The position numbers and the translations under genes were made by a program. Positions 41,745 to 53,483 of a stretch of DNA of 64,000 nucleotides are shown piece by piece. The notes beneath the pieces were generated by a model. The model was not told the origin of the DNA, searched no databases, and saw nothing but the letters and a program-made list of their open reading frames with translations. Origin of the DNA: Tupaia tana (Eukaryota; Chordata; Mammalia; Scandentia; Tupaiidae); contig JAKSZU010000009.1 of assembly GCA_026018925.1 (NCBI GenBank), forward strand, positions 84,251,407 through 84,315,406, in the 5' to 3' direction. Position 1 is the stretch's first letter; each line of letters opens with the position of its first letter.

Positions 41745-43770
41745 TTTCCAAATTATTAGTATGTTGCAGTCTAGTAGTCTTTCCTACATGTGTTTGGGTA
41801 CTCTTGTGTTGGGTGCATAGATATTTATAAGCATTCTATCTTCTTGATAAATTAGCCCTTTTACTACTATATAATGCCCTTCTTTGTCTCTTTTTACGGT
41901 TTCTGTCTTAAAGCCTATTTTTTCTGAAATCAGTATTGAAGCTCCAGCCCTTTTTTGGTTTCCATTTGCATGGAATACCTTTTTTCCAGCCCTCTACTTT
42001 TAATTTATATATGTCTTTATCCATAAAGCACATTTCCTGTAAGCACCAGATAGAGGGTTCCTGTTTTCTTAGTCCATTCAGTCAGTCTCTGTCTCTTGAT
42101 TGGAGAATTTAATCCATTAACATTAAACATTACTATTGGTATTTCCAGACATCTTCCCTACTATTATGCTAGCCATTTTATTGTTTGTTTTTTATCCTCT
42201 TGTTTCTGTCTCTCTTTAGTTTTCCTGTATAGCACTCCCTTCAGAACTTCTTGAAGAGCTGGTCTAGTATTGGTAAATTCTTTCAGGTTTTGCTTATCTG
42301 AGAATATTTTTATTTTTTCTTCCCATTTGAAAGATAATCTTGCCAGATATAGAAATCTGGTTGAGATTGTTTTTCTTTTAACACTTTGAATATATATTCC
42401 CATTCTTTTCTCACTTGCATTGTTTTGCCTGAGAGGTCCAATGTTACCCTGATGGGATAACCTTTGAAAGTGACTTGACATTTCTCTCTTGCCATTTTTA
42501 GTATCTTGCCTTTATCTGTGATTTTGGTCATTCTGGCTATGATGTGCCATGGAGAGGAACTTGGGTTGAGTCTATTTGGGATCCTTTGTATTTCTTGGGT
42601 TCAATATTTGATCACTTTACTCTCTAGGTTTGGGGAGTTTTCTGCAAGTATTTCATGGAATAGTCCTTCTATGCTCTCATCCAATTCTTCACCTTTTGGA
42701 ATACCTATTATTCAAATATTGGAGCATTTCATAGTACCTAGTATTTCTTGTATGTTGTCCTCATTTATTTTAATTATTTTTTCATTATTTTTGTTTGTTT
42801 TATCTAAATGTGTTGTCTTCCAGCTCAGAAATTCTGTCTTCTGAGTGGTACAATCTACTAGTAACACTTTCAAAGTAGGTCTTGATTCCCTATATTACTG
42901 TCTTCATCTCTAGGAGTTCTAATTGATTGTTTTTTGATTTTTATGATTTCTATCTCTTCCTTCAAATCCTGGAAAAATTTCCTCATCTCTGTCAACATGA
43001 GTATTCTGAACTCTATTTCTGACATTCCTTCAAATTCCTTTGTGCTGTCCATGGTTGAAGAAGAGTTGCATTGTTCCATTGAGAAAGAGGTATTTCTTTA
43101 GTTTCCCATACTTTTTGTGCCTACTTTTGTGCCTACTTTTGTGCCTCTGAACTGGTTTCTAGTCATCTGGTGGCTTATACACTACTATCTGCTTCTGTTG
43201 TTGATTCTATAGTGTCAGAGGGAAGAAGAGTTCTACTTTTCAGATGTGTTCTTAGTAGAAGGCCTTGTCTTCCTGTCAGAGAGTGTGTATGTAGTCATCT
43301 TTAGGTGTTGCTTTCTTTCCCTGTCTCTTGAGACCAGGTGCACCTGGGGCTAACCTAGATATTTTCAGATGGAAGAGAGACAAAGTCTCTGAAACTATGA
43401 AGTTTCAGAATATTCCTGGGACAAGTTGGGAGGCAGGAGGAAGCATGGAATGGTCTCCTGCTCAGCTTCTCTCACCAACCGGCACTTCTCTCTGATTGGT
43501 GGCAGCATAGGCTCTGGGGAAGATGGCAACAAATGGATGTACCTGGGATGAGTTGAGAGGCAGGAGGAAGTCTGGAATGGTCTCTTGCTCAACTTCATTA
43601 CCAACTGCCACTTCTCCCTGGTCAGTGTCAGCATAGGCTCTGGAGAAAATGGTGGCAAACTAATGTACCTGGGACAAGTTGGGGGGCAGGAAGAAGCCTA
43701 GAACGGTCTCTTGCTTGACGTCCCTCACTAACTTATGCTTCTTTCTGGTCGGTGACAGCACTGGTTCTCA
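41745..43770 (-). mobile_element. L1 5' portion: 5'UTR, ORF1, start of ORF2
   Basis: Read on the minus strand this is the 5' end of an L1. The 5'UTR is at about 43770-43080. ORF1 begins near 43079 (MEQCNSSSTMDS) and runs to about 42164 with frame breaks; its C-terminal domain is recognisable by RFLYLARLSFKWE and FTNTRPALQEVLKG. ORF1 protein is an RNA-binding trimeric chaperone of L1 transposition. ORF2 endonuclease coding starts near 42130 (NIYAP region near 41810) and is cut at 41745. The 3' two thirds of the element are missing, the opposite of normal 5' truncation, which implies a later deletion. ORF1 is broken and the copy is dead. Confidence 0.88.
43415..43765 (-). repeat. ~126-bp tandem units in the L1 5'UTR
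   Basis: Units starting CCTGGGACAAGTTGG recur at 43415, 43542 and 43668 (127 and 126 bp apart), each with GGCAGGAGGAAG-, TCTCTTGCTC- and GTCAGCATAGGCTCTGG-like phrases; the third unit is partial. They sit upstream of ORF1, where monomeric L1 promoters lie in some mammals. Confidence 0.85.
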
Positions 43771-43774
43771 ATCA

Positions 43775-44005
43775 AAGTTATTGTTACATAATTATTCAGT
43801 CAATGACATTGAACATGATACTATTGTCATATGGGTTTCACGAATCTTTTCAAAATTAAAAAGACGTCCTCATACTAAAAAATCTCAGGAGCTATTACCT
43901 TGTACTGTGGGTAATGGAAATCAGGAACTTACTCATATTTATCCTTTTTTAAATAAAATGCCAGTTTCTGGCACTAGCAGATGGTAATAATTAAATATTG
44001 TAGCT
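43775..44005. other. Unassigned sequence beside L1 5' end
   Basis: Low-GC unique DNA with a plus-strand open frame that continues from the L1 5'UTR (43679-43987). No homology recognised. Confidence 0.35.
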
Positions 44006-44007
44006 AT

Positions 44008-44280
44008 GCTATTTTTTTATGCCAGAGTGCATATTCACAGAATAAAGATATATATAGAGAGGAAAGGGAGCAGAGAGGGAGAGAACACTCCCCAATGTAG
44101 CCCACTCATGCCCAGTCCTTTTTCCTCTATTTTTTTCTATCCTGTCAGGATCATAGGCACATGTGCATGTGCCCAGTGTATTTGTAAAGCTATCAGGGCT
44201 TGGATTCAAACTATAGTCACCCATATGGGATCCAGCTTCCTCTGCACAGTGCAGCACCACTGCACTATGGGAGTGACCCT
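44008..44280 (-). mobile_element. SINE, type C
   Basis: TATGCCAGAGTGCATATTC, TGTCAGGATCATAGGC and head ATATGGGATCCAGCTTCC ending TGGGAGTGACCC. Confidence 0.75.
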
Positions 44281-44569
44281 GGCTATGTTATTTCTATTAG
44301 TATTTCTTAAGTTCTTATTTTTTGCCAGGCATTTCACTGGATGCTGTCAAGAGAACCCAGAGATATAAAAGCTATATGAACTTGTCCTTGTATATGCTCA
44401 TGGTGATGAGTTTTGATTTTGTCATATGATATCAGAATACAGATGATTTAGTGACTTGAATTGTTCAAATAGTGGTCTAGTTTATTTGAATGTGATTTCA
44501 CTTTATGTTAGACACATTTCAATCAAGAGGTGATGGGAAGTTTTCCATGGATATGAACATTGATTTTTT

Positions 44570-44833
44570 TTTTTTAGTTCTATTTCTTTATTCATGATAG
44601 AATTCATGCTTGTGCACATGAGAGAGAGAGGGAGGGAGAGAAAAGACTGTCCTGTAGAGAGTATGGTCAGGCTACCATCTCTTCCCTCCAATCCTTGAAC
44701 CTGTCAGATCTTGACTACTCACACACACAGATCCTCTTTGTTTCAGGCTGACTGGGCTGGAGATTTAGACCACAGATGCCCTGGGGGATCCACCTTCTCT
44801 TCAGTAGTACATTACTACTATGCCACAGAGTTA
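44570..44833 (-). mobile_element. Ancient SINE, type D
   Basis: TTAGTTCTATTTCTTTATTC, a short GA run, AACCTGTCAGATCTTG and ACTACTATGCCACAGAG. Confidence 0.55.
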
Positions 44834-44839
44834 GCACTT

Positions 44840-45880
44840 TATCATGACTAAGAGGAAAGAGATGTTTCATTACAAATACAAATTTTGTCCTCTAGAAAAA
44901 TTTAAAATAATTACCTAAATTTAAGGAGAATTACACTAAGAATTTTGTTTAGATTTTAATTATCTAAACTTAAGGAGAATTATACTAAGAATTGTATTTA
45001 GATTTTTTTCTTAATCCTAAAGAAACATTTCATTCTAAGTATCTGAAATGAAAGGAATTTTGAAAAAAGATCAAGGCAGAAAGATATTAGACCCCTAACA
45101 TTTAAAATGAGTTATGTAGCATAGAGAAGGAAACTTTATTTATCAACTAATAAATTCAAAAGAAAATTATTTCAGAATGCTGTTTATCCCTGGCATTTAG
45201 CTTTATGGTTACATAGAATTGTTTCTCCATAAGCATCAATTAATAACAGGAAGCAAACAAAAGCATAGCAAAATTATTCACACTAAATTATGATATGCTG
45301 TAAGTAAACCTTGAGTTAATGATAAAATTATTATATAGTTTTTAATGTTAAAAAACTTTTCTAATCATCAAGTTGATGTTAATTATTGAAAATTTGGAAA
45401 ATACAGAAAAAAAGCTATTTTTTATAAAATCACTAAAAGGTAACCTAGTTTATATTTTATATTTTCCAATTTTTTACTCATATGTGTATATGTATATCAT
45501 ATGTTTCATAATTTGGATTATACTATACCTAGTTTTGAATCTAATGTGAACATCTTTAATATTTTTTAATACTGTTAATTTTTTAAGTGATTTTAAATAT
45601 TTCATTAGTAGTCTTTCATCAATAATGTATCTAAACTTAACTTTATTGGCTGTTTAAGTTTTAGTGAATATTTTTGTACCTAAACCTTTGTTTATATTTC
45701 ATGTGTTTGAATGACTACTTTAAGCAAATGTGCTATCTCATTGTTATTTTTCTTTTCTTAGTATGTTTCCAGAATTGTTAGATGTTGGATATAAAAGATA
45801 AATACCTCTAGAACTTAATGGTCTAATGATGAAAGAGACAGACATGTAAGCAAATGATATAGTACAAAATGAAGCATTAA
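44840..45880. other. AT-rich unassigned stretch, 1 kb
   Basis: A direct repeat of about 50 bp is visible: AATTACCTAAATTTAAGGAG (from 44910) and AATTATCTAAACTTAAGGAG (from 44958), each followed by AATTAYACTAAGAATT. Nothing else is recognised. Confidence 0.4.
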
Positions 45881-45881
45881 C

Positions 45882-45934
45882 AATATATATCACATTATAT
45901 ATATATATATATATATGATATATATATATATTAT

Positions 45935-45983
<49 letters not shown>
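45882..45983. repeat. (AT)n microsatellite, ~100 bp
   Basis: Long alternating AT with two GATATATA interruptions; the longest pure block is at 45938-45983. Confidence 0.95.
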
Positions 45984-45985
<2 letters not shown>

Positions 45986-46013
45986 AAGTGCTATAAAAAC
46001 AGCTATATTTCTT

Positions 46014-46283
46014 TCTTTCTTTTTTTTTTTGGAGAGGTTTTCGCTATAGGGCGCGTGCGCTCGCCAGACAGACAGAGGCAGACAGAGAGATAGAAAGCGA
46101 GAAATCACCCCCCAGAGGGGATGGCCATGCCGCAATCCCTTCTCCTCCATTCTCCTCTCGGGATCTTGGGCACGCACGCACACGCGCCCGGCGTGAGTTT
46201 AAGCCACCGGGGGTCCGGGACTCGAACCGTGGTCGACTATGTGGGAGTCCAGCGACATAGCCATTACGCTAACTGCTGGTCCC
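46014..46283 (-). mobile_element. SINE, type A, young, CpG-intact
   Basis: GGGCGCGTGCGCTCGCC at the 3' end and CTAACTGCTGGTCCC at the head. TSD AAAAACAGCTATATTTCT (45996-46013) against AAAAACAACTATATTTCT (46284-46301). Confidence 0.97.
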
Positions 46284-47079
46284 AAAAACAACTATATTTC
46301 TACATGCTATTGTAATTCCGTGATTTCATGAGAATTTAAAGTTTGACAAAACTTAGCTATTAAGTCCATGTACTAGTGGTAAGGAGAATAATTTCTTGAC
46401 TATTTTGTGAGAAGTATTCCAAACTGAGAGTATACAGGTTCCATTTTGATGAGTTTCTCATTTCTTTTTTTCTTTTCTTACTTTTTTTTTTACATTTAAT
46501 CATTGTACATCTTTATAGTATACGTGTTTTTTCCCAGCATCAATGCAGTGCATATTAATCAAGTCAAAGACATTACCCTATACATTATCAACAGATAACT
46601 TTTAATTTCTTTGTCTATTAAATGTCTTGTTTATTTTTTTCCCTGATCCTCACTCTCCCAGCCCCCATTACCCACTCCCTCCTATATGATCTCTAGTATC
46701 TACAGTTGCCCTCCCTACTATTATACCTTCTAATCTTTCAGTTTCTACTATAGAGTGCAGATACTTAGTATATATTCAGTGGGTACATCCAATGCCTGCC
46801 TTTCATAGTCTGGCTTCCTTCACTTAGCATTAAATCTTTCATATTCATACACTTTGTATCAAATGCCATGATCTCATTGTTTTTCATGGGTGAATAGTAT
46901 TCCATAGATTACATATATCACATTTCTTCAATTCACTTGTCTGTCCTTGGACATTTGGGTTGATACTGTATTCTAGCAATTCTGAATAATGCTGCAATAA
47001 ACATGGATGTGCAAGTGTTTTTCCAACTGAGGGTCGCCTATCCTCTGGGTAGATACCTAAGAGGAGAATTACTGGGTTG

Positions 47080-47327
47080 GGGACCAGCAGATGGGATAAT
47101 GGTTATATCAGTGGACTCCCATGTAGTTGACAATGGTTCAAGTCCTGGACCCAGGGTCTTAAAACTCATATCGGGTGCATATGCATGTGTGCTCCAAATT
47201 CTGAGAGGATAATGGAAAAGAAGGGATTGCAACACGGCCATGCCTCCTGATGGGTGCTTTCTCACTTTTTGTCTCTCTGTCTCTCTGGCAAGTGCATGTG
47301 CTTTATAGCAAAAATATCTCTAAAAAA
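47080..47327 (+). mobile_element. SINE, type A, nested in L1 ORF2
   Basis: GGGGACCAGCAGATGGGATA to CTTTATAGCAAAAATATCTC. L1 sequence TACTGGGTT precedes it and GACTGGGTT follows. Confidence 0.9.
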
Positions 47328-48211
47328 AATGACTGGGTTCTATGGTAGTTTTACCTGAAGTTTTCTAAGGAAACTCATTTCCACAATGACTGTAATAATT
47401 TATATTTCCACCAACAGTGTAAGAGAGTTCCCAATATAGCCTCACCAGCACTTATCATTCTTTATTTTTTTTAAATCTTAGCCATTCTGACTGGGGTTAA
47501 ATGGTATCTTATTGTGGTTTTGATCTGCATTTATCTTAGGATAAGAGATGTGAGGTGTTTTTTTTTTTTTCATATGCTTTTTTGCCTTTTGTATGTCTTC
47601 TTTGGAGTGTTGTCTGTTCAGCTCATTTGCCCATCTTTTAATTGAATTAACTATTTTTGTTTTGGATATAGCTGCTTGAGTTCCTTGTATATTCTGGTTA
47701 TCACTTCCTTATCTGAACCACAGTTTACACATGTATTCTCTCACTCTGATGGCTGTCTTCTCACTCTAATTATTGTTTGTTTTGCTGTGCAGAAGCTTTT
47801 TAGCCTGATGTAGTCTCACTTGTCTGTTTTTGGGACTATTGCATATACTTTGGGAGTCTTATTGAAGAAGTCTTTGCCTACTCCAACGTCTCCAAGAGTT
47901 TTCCCTGTGTTTTCCACCAGTAGTTTTATATTTTGAAGTTTTATGTTTGGATCCTTGATCCATTTTGCACTAATTTTTGTTAATGGTGAGAGATAGGGGT
48001 TCAGTTTTGTTTTTCTGCAGGTGGATATCCAGTTTTACCAGCACCATTTGCTGAATAGATTTCTATTCTTCACTAGATTGTCTTATGCCCTTTGTCAAAA
48101 GCCAGTTGGCTGTATATTTGGGGATTTAGTTCTGGATTCTCAATTCTGTTCCATTGATTTACCTGCCTGTTTTTATGCTAATTCTTTGCTGTTTTGATTA
48201 TTACAGCTTTT

Positions 48212-48223
48212 TTTTTTTTTTGT

Positions 48224-48272
<49 letters not shown>

Positions 48273-48520
48273 GTATAGGGTGCATGTGCTCACCAGAATG
48301 ACAGGGAGAGAGAGAGAGAGAGAGAGAGAGATAGAAAGCAAGACATCACCCCCTAGTGGGGATGGCCATGCTGCAATTGCTTCTCCATTCTCCTCTCAGG
48401 ATCTTGGGCATGCACACACACGGACCTGGCGCAAGTCTAAGCCACCAGATCTAGGACTTGAACTGTGGATGACTACATGGGAGTCCAGTGACATAGCCAT
48501 TATGCCAACTGCTGGTCCCA
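48212..48520 (-). mobile_element. SINE, type A, nested in L1, with expanded internal T tract
   Basis: TSD GATTATTACAGCTTTT at 48196-48211 and 48521-48536. After the tail and GTAGAG, the normally 5-bp T tract before GGTATAGGG is 44 T long (48228-48271). A (GA)n follows. Confidence 0.95.
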
Positions 48521-50531
48521 GATTATTACAGCTTTTGAATATATTTTGAAATTAGGCAGTGAAATGCCTCCTACTTTATTTTTTTTGCACAATATTGCTT
48601 TGATAATTTTTTATGATTTCAGAGAAGTTTTGTGATTGATTTTTCTATTTATGTGAAGAATATCTCTGATTATTTGATTGAAATAACATTGAATTTATAG
48701 ATTAATTTGGATAAAGTTGACTTTTTTTAATATCAATTCTTCCAACTCAGGAACATGGGATATCTCTCCACTTTTTTGTACCATTTTCAATTTATTTTTT
48801 AATTTTTTCATATTTTTTCTTGTAGAGATCTTTCACTTCTTTGGTTAGGTTTATTCCTAGGTATTGTCTATATTTTGTAGGTATTGTGAATGATATTGCT
48901 TTGTTTAATTCTGTCTTAGTTTGTTCAATTTTGGAGTGTTAAAATGCTAAAGACTTTTATGTGTTGATTTTGTATCTTGCCATTTTATTGTATTCATGTA
49001 TCACTTCCAGATGGATTTTTTTTGTGGATTCTTTTGGATTTTCTCTCTATATTATCATATCATCTGCAAATGGAGATAATTTTACTTCTTTTTCTATTTG
49101 AATACCTTTTATTGCATTGGCTGGGACTTCCAGTACTATGCTGAAAAGGAATGGAGAAAATAGGCAACCTTATCTTGTTCCAGCTTTTAGCTTTTCCCCA
49201 CTCAGTATAATGTTAGCTATGGGTTTGACATAGATGGCTTTTATTGTGTTAAGGAATGTCCCTTCTATGCAAATTTTGTTGAGAGTATTAATCATGAAGC
49301 CATGCTCTGCTTTATCAAATGCTTTTTCTCCATCAATTGATATGATTATATCTTTAATTCTCTATTTTATTTATTTCTGCTCTAATCTTTATTATTTCTA
49401 TTCTCCTGGTGTTTTTCCAGTTACTTAGGATGTGGTGTTAGTGTTTTTGCCACTTTTTTTCCCTTGTGTGAAATAATTGCTATGAATTTCATTCTTATGA
49501 CTGCTTTTGCTGTGTCTCATAGGTTATAAAAACTTATTTGTGTGGTATCATCAAGAGTTATTCTATGACTCTTTTAAGTTCAGTCTTAATTTTGTCAGTT
49601 TTTGTGAAGTCATTCAAGAATAGCTTGCTTAGTTTCCAAGTATTCGTGTATTTTCAGTCATTCAGGATAGCTTGCTTAGTTTCCATGTGTTCATGTATTT
49701 TCGAGAGTTCTTTCTATAGTTGATTTCAAGTGTGATTCCACTGTGGTCAGAAAAGATGCTTGCTGAATAAAATTTCTATACCTTTGAGTTTGTTAAGGCT
49801 TGTTTTGTGCTATATCATGTGGTTGATCTCTGAAAACTTTCCACATGGGTGCAAGAAAAATGTATGTTTTGTGTTTGTTGGGCGAAATGTTCTGTAGATG
49901 TCTATCAACTTCATTTGATTTATGGTAACACTTAGACCTTGTATCTTTGTTCATTTACTGTGTAGATGATTTGTTTAGAAGAGACAACAGGCGTTGAGGT
50001 ACTCAATGATTATTGTGTTGCAGTATATTTCTTCCTTTAGATCTAACAGTCTCTCATTCACATATTTGTGTGCTTCAGTGCTGGGTGCATAGATATTTAC
50101 AAATGTTGCATCTTCTTGGTGAACTAGTCCTTTTAGTACTATATAGTGTCCTTCTTTATCTCTTCTTACAGCTTTTGTCTTTAAGTCTATTTTGTCTGCA
50201 TTGACTCCAGCCTTTTTTTAATTTCATTTGCTTGGAATACTTTTCTCCTTCCCTTCACTTTTAGTCTGTTTATGTCTTTATCAATGAGATGTGTTTCTTA
50301 TGAGGAGCATATAGAGGGTTCCTGTTCTTTCATTCATTTGTCCAGTCTGTTTCTTTTAGTTAGAGAATTTAATCCATTTACATTGAGATAATTACAATAA
50401 TCCATTATTACTGATATTTGCAGAGTTATCCCTACCATTATGTTAGCCATTTTTTTTATTGTTTTTTGTTATCTTATTTCTGTTTGTTCCTCTTTAGGTT
50501 TTTGATATAATGCTTTTTTTTAGTACTTTTT

Positions 50532-50784
50532 TTTGAGAGGTTTTTGCTATAGGGCGCATGTTCTTGCCAGAAAGACAGAGAGAGACAGAGAGACAGAAAG
50601 CGAGAAATCACCCCCCAGGGGGGATGGCCATGCCACAGTCTCTTCTCCTCCATTCTCCTCTCGGGATCTTGGACACGCACGCACACATGCCTGGCATGAA
50701 TTTTAAGCCACTGGGTCCAGAACTCAAACCACGGTCAACTACATGGGAGTTGAGCAACATAGCCATTACGCTAACTGCTGGTCC
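50532..50784 (-). mobile_element. SINE, type A, nested in L1
   Basis: GAGAGGTTTTTGCTATAGGG to CTAACTGCTGGTCCC, flanked by TTTTAGTACTT and TTTTCAGTACTT. Confidence 0.93.
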
Positions 50785-50839
50785 CTTTTCAGTACTTATT
50801 GAAGAGCTGATCTAGTGTTGGTAAACACAGTTTCTGCTA

Positions 50840-51018
50840 TTTTTTTAAAAGAATTATTTATTTTATCTCATTTGTTATAATTATTCTTTAGTTTGACCAG
50901 AGACAGACAGAAAGATAGAAAGAGAAAGTGAGAAAGCAAGCCTCCAGGTCCAGGACTTGAACCATGGTCAGCCATGTAGGAGTCCAGTTACTTTAACCAC
51001 CATGCCACCTGCCAGCCC
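50840..51018 (-). mobile_element. SINE, type B, nested in L1 ORF1
   Basis: AGAATTATTTATTTTATCTC, AGTTTGACCAGAGACAG and head CATGCCACCTGCCAGCCCC. TSD CAGTTTCTG lies on both sides. Confidence 0.9.
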
Positions 51019-52343
51019 CTCAGTTTCTGTTTATCTGAGATTGATTTTATTTGTTATTCCTATTTGAAGGTTAATCTTGCCAGGTATAATGTTCTTGTTT
51101 GAAATTGTTTTTCTTTTAAAGTTTTGGATATGTCTTCCCATTCTTTCCTTGCCTGCATTATTTCAGTTGAGAGATCTAGTATTAGCCTTACCTGGTAACT
51201 TGTAAGTAATTTGACATTTCTCTCTTGCCATTTATAGAATCTTGTTTTTGTCTTTGATTTTTACCAATCTGGCTATGATGTGCCAGGGGGGAGATCATTT
51301 TATGTTCACTCTATTTGGAGTTCTTTTTATTTCTTGGGTCTGTATTTCTCCATGTTTCTTTAGATTTGTAAAGTATTCAGATAATGTTTCATGGAAGAGG
51401 TTCCCCGTGCCTTATCAGCTTCTTCCCCTTTTGGAAGACCTGCCACATGGATATTTGGGCATTTAATTGGTGTCTAGAATTTTCTATATGCTGTCCTCAT
51501 TTTTTCAGTTATTTTTTTCATTCTTTTTGTTTGTTTAGTCTAATTTGGAGACTTTGTCCTCAATGTCAGAAATTCTTTCTTCTGTGTGGTCCATTTTGCT
51601 ATTAGTGCTTTTGAGAGATATTTCAATTTTTTCGTATTGTATTCATTTCCAGAAATTCTGTTTCATTCTTTTTTGGGGTGTCTATTTACTTTTTCATGTT
51701 TGAAACGATTTTTTCATTTCCTTGAGTTGATTGCCTTTTTTCTTGCATCTCATGAGTTTTGTCACTTTGAATGTTTGGGATTCTTGTGTAACACTTCTGT
51801 GAATTCTTTTGTGTTATCTATTGTTTATGAGGAATTATTGTCTTCCCTTAGAGGAAGTTATTTCTTTGTTTTCACATGTTTTTCTCTCTCTGTGCTGGTT
51901 TTAGTTCATTTGATGCGGTATTCACTTCTTCTTCTTTATTGGAGTCAATTCTGTAGTTTTAGAAAAGAGATTATTACCTCTAGATCCTAGGTGTGTTCCT
52001 ATTAGAGGGCTGTGTCTTCCATAGCAGAGCAGTTGAAACTTAAATAGATAGCTTCAGGTGGTTGTCTCCTCTACAAACCTTTCAGCTCTTGATGAGCTGG
52101 GAATGAGCTAAGAAGCTATGACTTAATGAATAGGCTCAAGTTTTATGCTATGGTGCAGTACATGGGCTGGAGGACCTCAAGTTCCAAAGACAAACCTAGA
52201 AGATTAGGTTGTACTTTTGATAGAAGGCCTGTTGAGACTAGAACTCAAGTCTTCTAGCAGGTGGGCAGAGCTTAGGAAGCAGCCAGTATGGCACTGCTGC
52301 AGTAACCAGAGTTCCAAAGGCAAACTTCAAGTTTCTCATTTCT

Positions 52344-52575
52344 AAAACCAAGGATTCTCAAAGTATGATTACTAGACCAGTGGTGTCAGTTTTACCTGGG
52401 AAGTTAGAATTGCAAATTCTCTGATTCACTTCAACCTTCCCAATCAGAAAATCTGGGAATTAGGAGTCAGGAGTCTGTGTTTTAAGAAACTTTTCAGTCA
52501 GTTGTGCTAAGGCATTCCACAACTTAATGAAAAAAATAAAACAAAACACTCAAACAAAAAGAAGAAAAAAAACAA
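52344..52575. other. Unassigned sequence
   Basis: Between the L1 5' end and the next SINE; GTATGATTACTAGACCAGTG and later phrases could be an old MER/MIR-type repeat but are not assignable by eye. Confidence 0.35.
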
Positions 52576-52577
52576 AC

Positions 52578-52723
52578 AGGGACCAGCAGGTGGCATGGTG
52601 GTTAAGGGCACTGGACTCCCGCAAGCCCAACAACAGTTTGAATCCCAGCTGGCGGCTTGCTTTCTTACTTTCCCTCTCACTCTCTCTTGTTCTCTCACTC
52701 TGTCCCTCTCTGGTCAAATTTAA

Positions 52724-52793
<70 letters not shown>

Positions 52794-52830
52794 AAGAGAA
52801 AGAAAGGAAGGAAGGAAGAAAGAAAAAATA
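52578..52830 (+). mobile_element. SINE, type B, with long (GAAA)n tail
   Basis: GGGACCAGCAGGTGGCATGG head, CT body, GGTCAAATTTAAAAG and then (AAAG)n to about 52780, followed by GA- and GGAA-type units. Confidence 0.92.
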
Positions 52831-53164
52831 ATTCTAAAAAAATAGAAAGAGACAATATCCATCTTGTATCTGTAATGTGGTGATATTTGTTGAAAACAAC
52901 AAATATGGTATTATTCCTGATTTCATTGTTGCACGATGCATGCATGTGTGCCCCACAAAGATGTATAGCAGCTGTGCTCCACAAAGATGTATAGCAATTA
53001 AATGTAAATAAGAAATTATAAAATAAAATGGAAAATAAAAAAATATTAAAAGAAATGTTTCAGATTTCTGATACAGGCTAAAGTCTGAGAATTACTGTTC
53101 TAAGTAAAAGGATTTCTGCCATTAGCACCATTTGTTCTCCTAGTTGCCATGCTTAATTTGGATT

Positions 53165-53290
53165 TGGATTTGGATTTAGAATGAACTGTGGAGAATCTTC
53201 TTATAATAGATAGGGAAACTGAGGCACGGGAAGGTTAAATAATTTGAGCAAAGCTGCATGCCTAGTTAATTATTCTCTCCTGATCTCCCA
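53165..53290 (+). mobile_element. MIR SINE fragment
   Basis: ATAGATAGGGAAACTGAGGC, then GGGAAGGTTAAATAATTTGA and GCATGCCTAGTTAAT are MIR core phrases. Confidence 0.7.
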
Positions 53291-53483
53291 TATATATTCA
53301 GTCACCTATCACAATTATTCTAGAACTACAGTATTTTACATCTCTCCATTATTTTCTTAATCACTGAGTGTTCAGCTTCCCATGAAGCTGTCATTATACT
53401 TCATGGCTTTTGTCTCTTAGCTCATATAATTCATCTTATGTATTTTTTCTAGATTAATCTTCACAAAGTCATCATTTTTTGAA

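Larger units (their letters stand above)
46466..52329 (-). mobile_element. L1, 5'-to-3' copy with TSDs, internal deletion and nested SINEs
   Basis: TSD AGTTTCTCATTTCT at 46452-46465 and 52330-52343 bounds a single minus-strand insertion. From the right: a 5'UTR (about 52329-51900), ORF1 (about 51850-50445, broken), ORF2 endonuclease (about 50440-49400), reverse transcriptase and C-terminal coding (about 49350-47000, many stops) and 3'UTR to 46466. L1 ORF2 encodes the endonuclease and reverse transcriptase for target-primed insertion. Compared with the L1 at 60.4-64 kb, about 735 bp are missing at about 49351, removing the N-terminal reverse-transcriptase region. Four SINEs are nested inside. 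The copy cannot be active. Confidence 0.9.

Noticed and set aside
42164..43079. Minus-strand frames resembling an RNA-binding protein
   Set aside because: They are L1 ORF1 with frame breaks in a truncated element.
43679..43987. 102-codon plus-strand frame next to the L1 5' end
   Set aside because: Its first part is antisense to the L1 5'UTR repeats and the rest has no homology or splice support.
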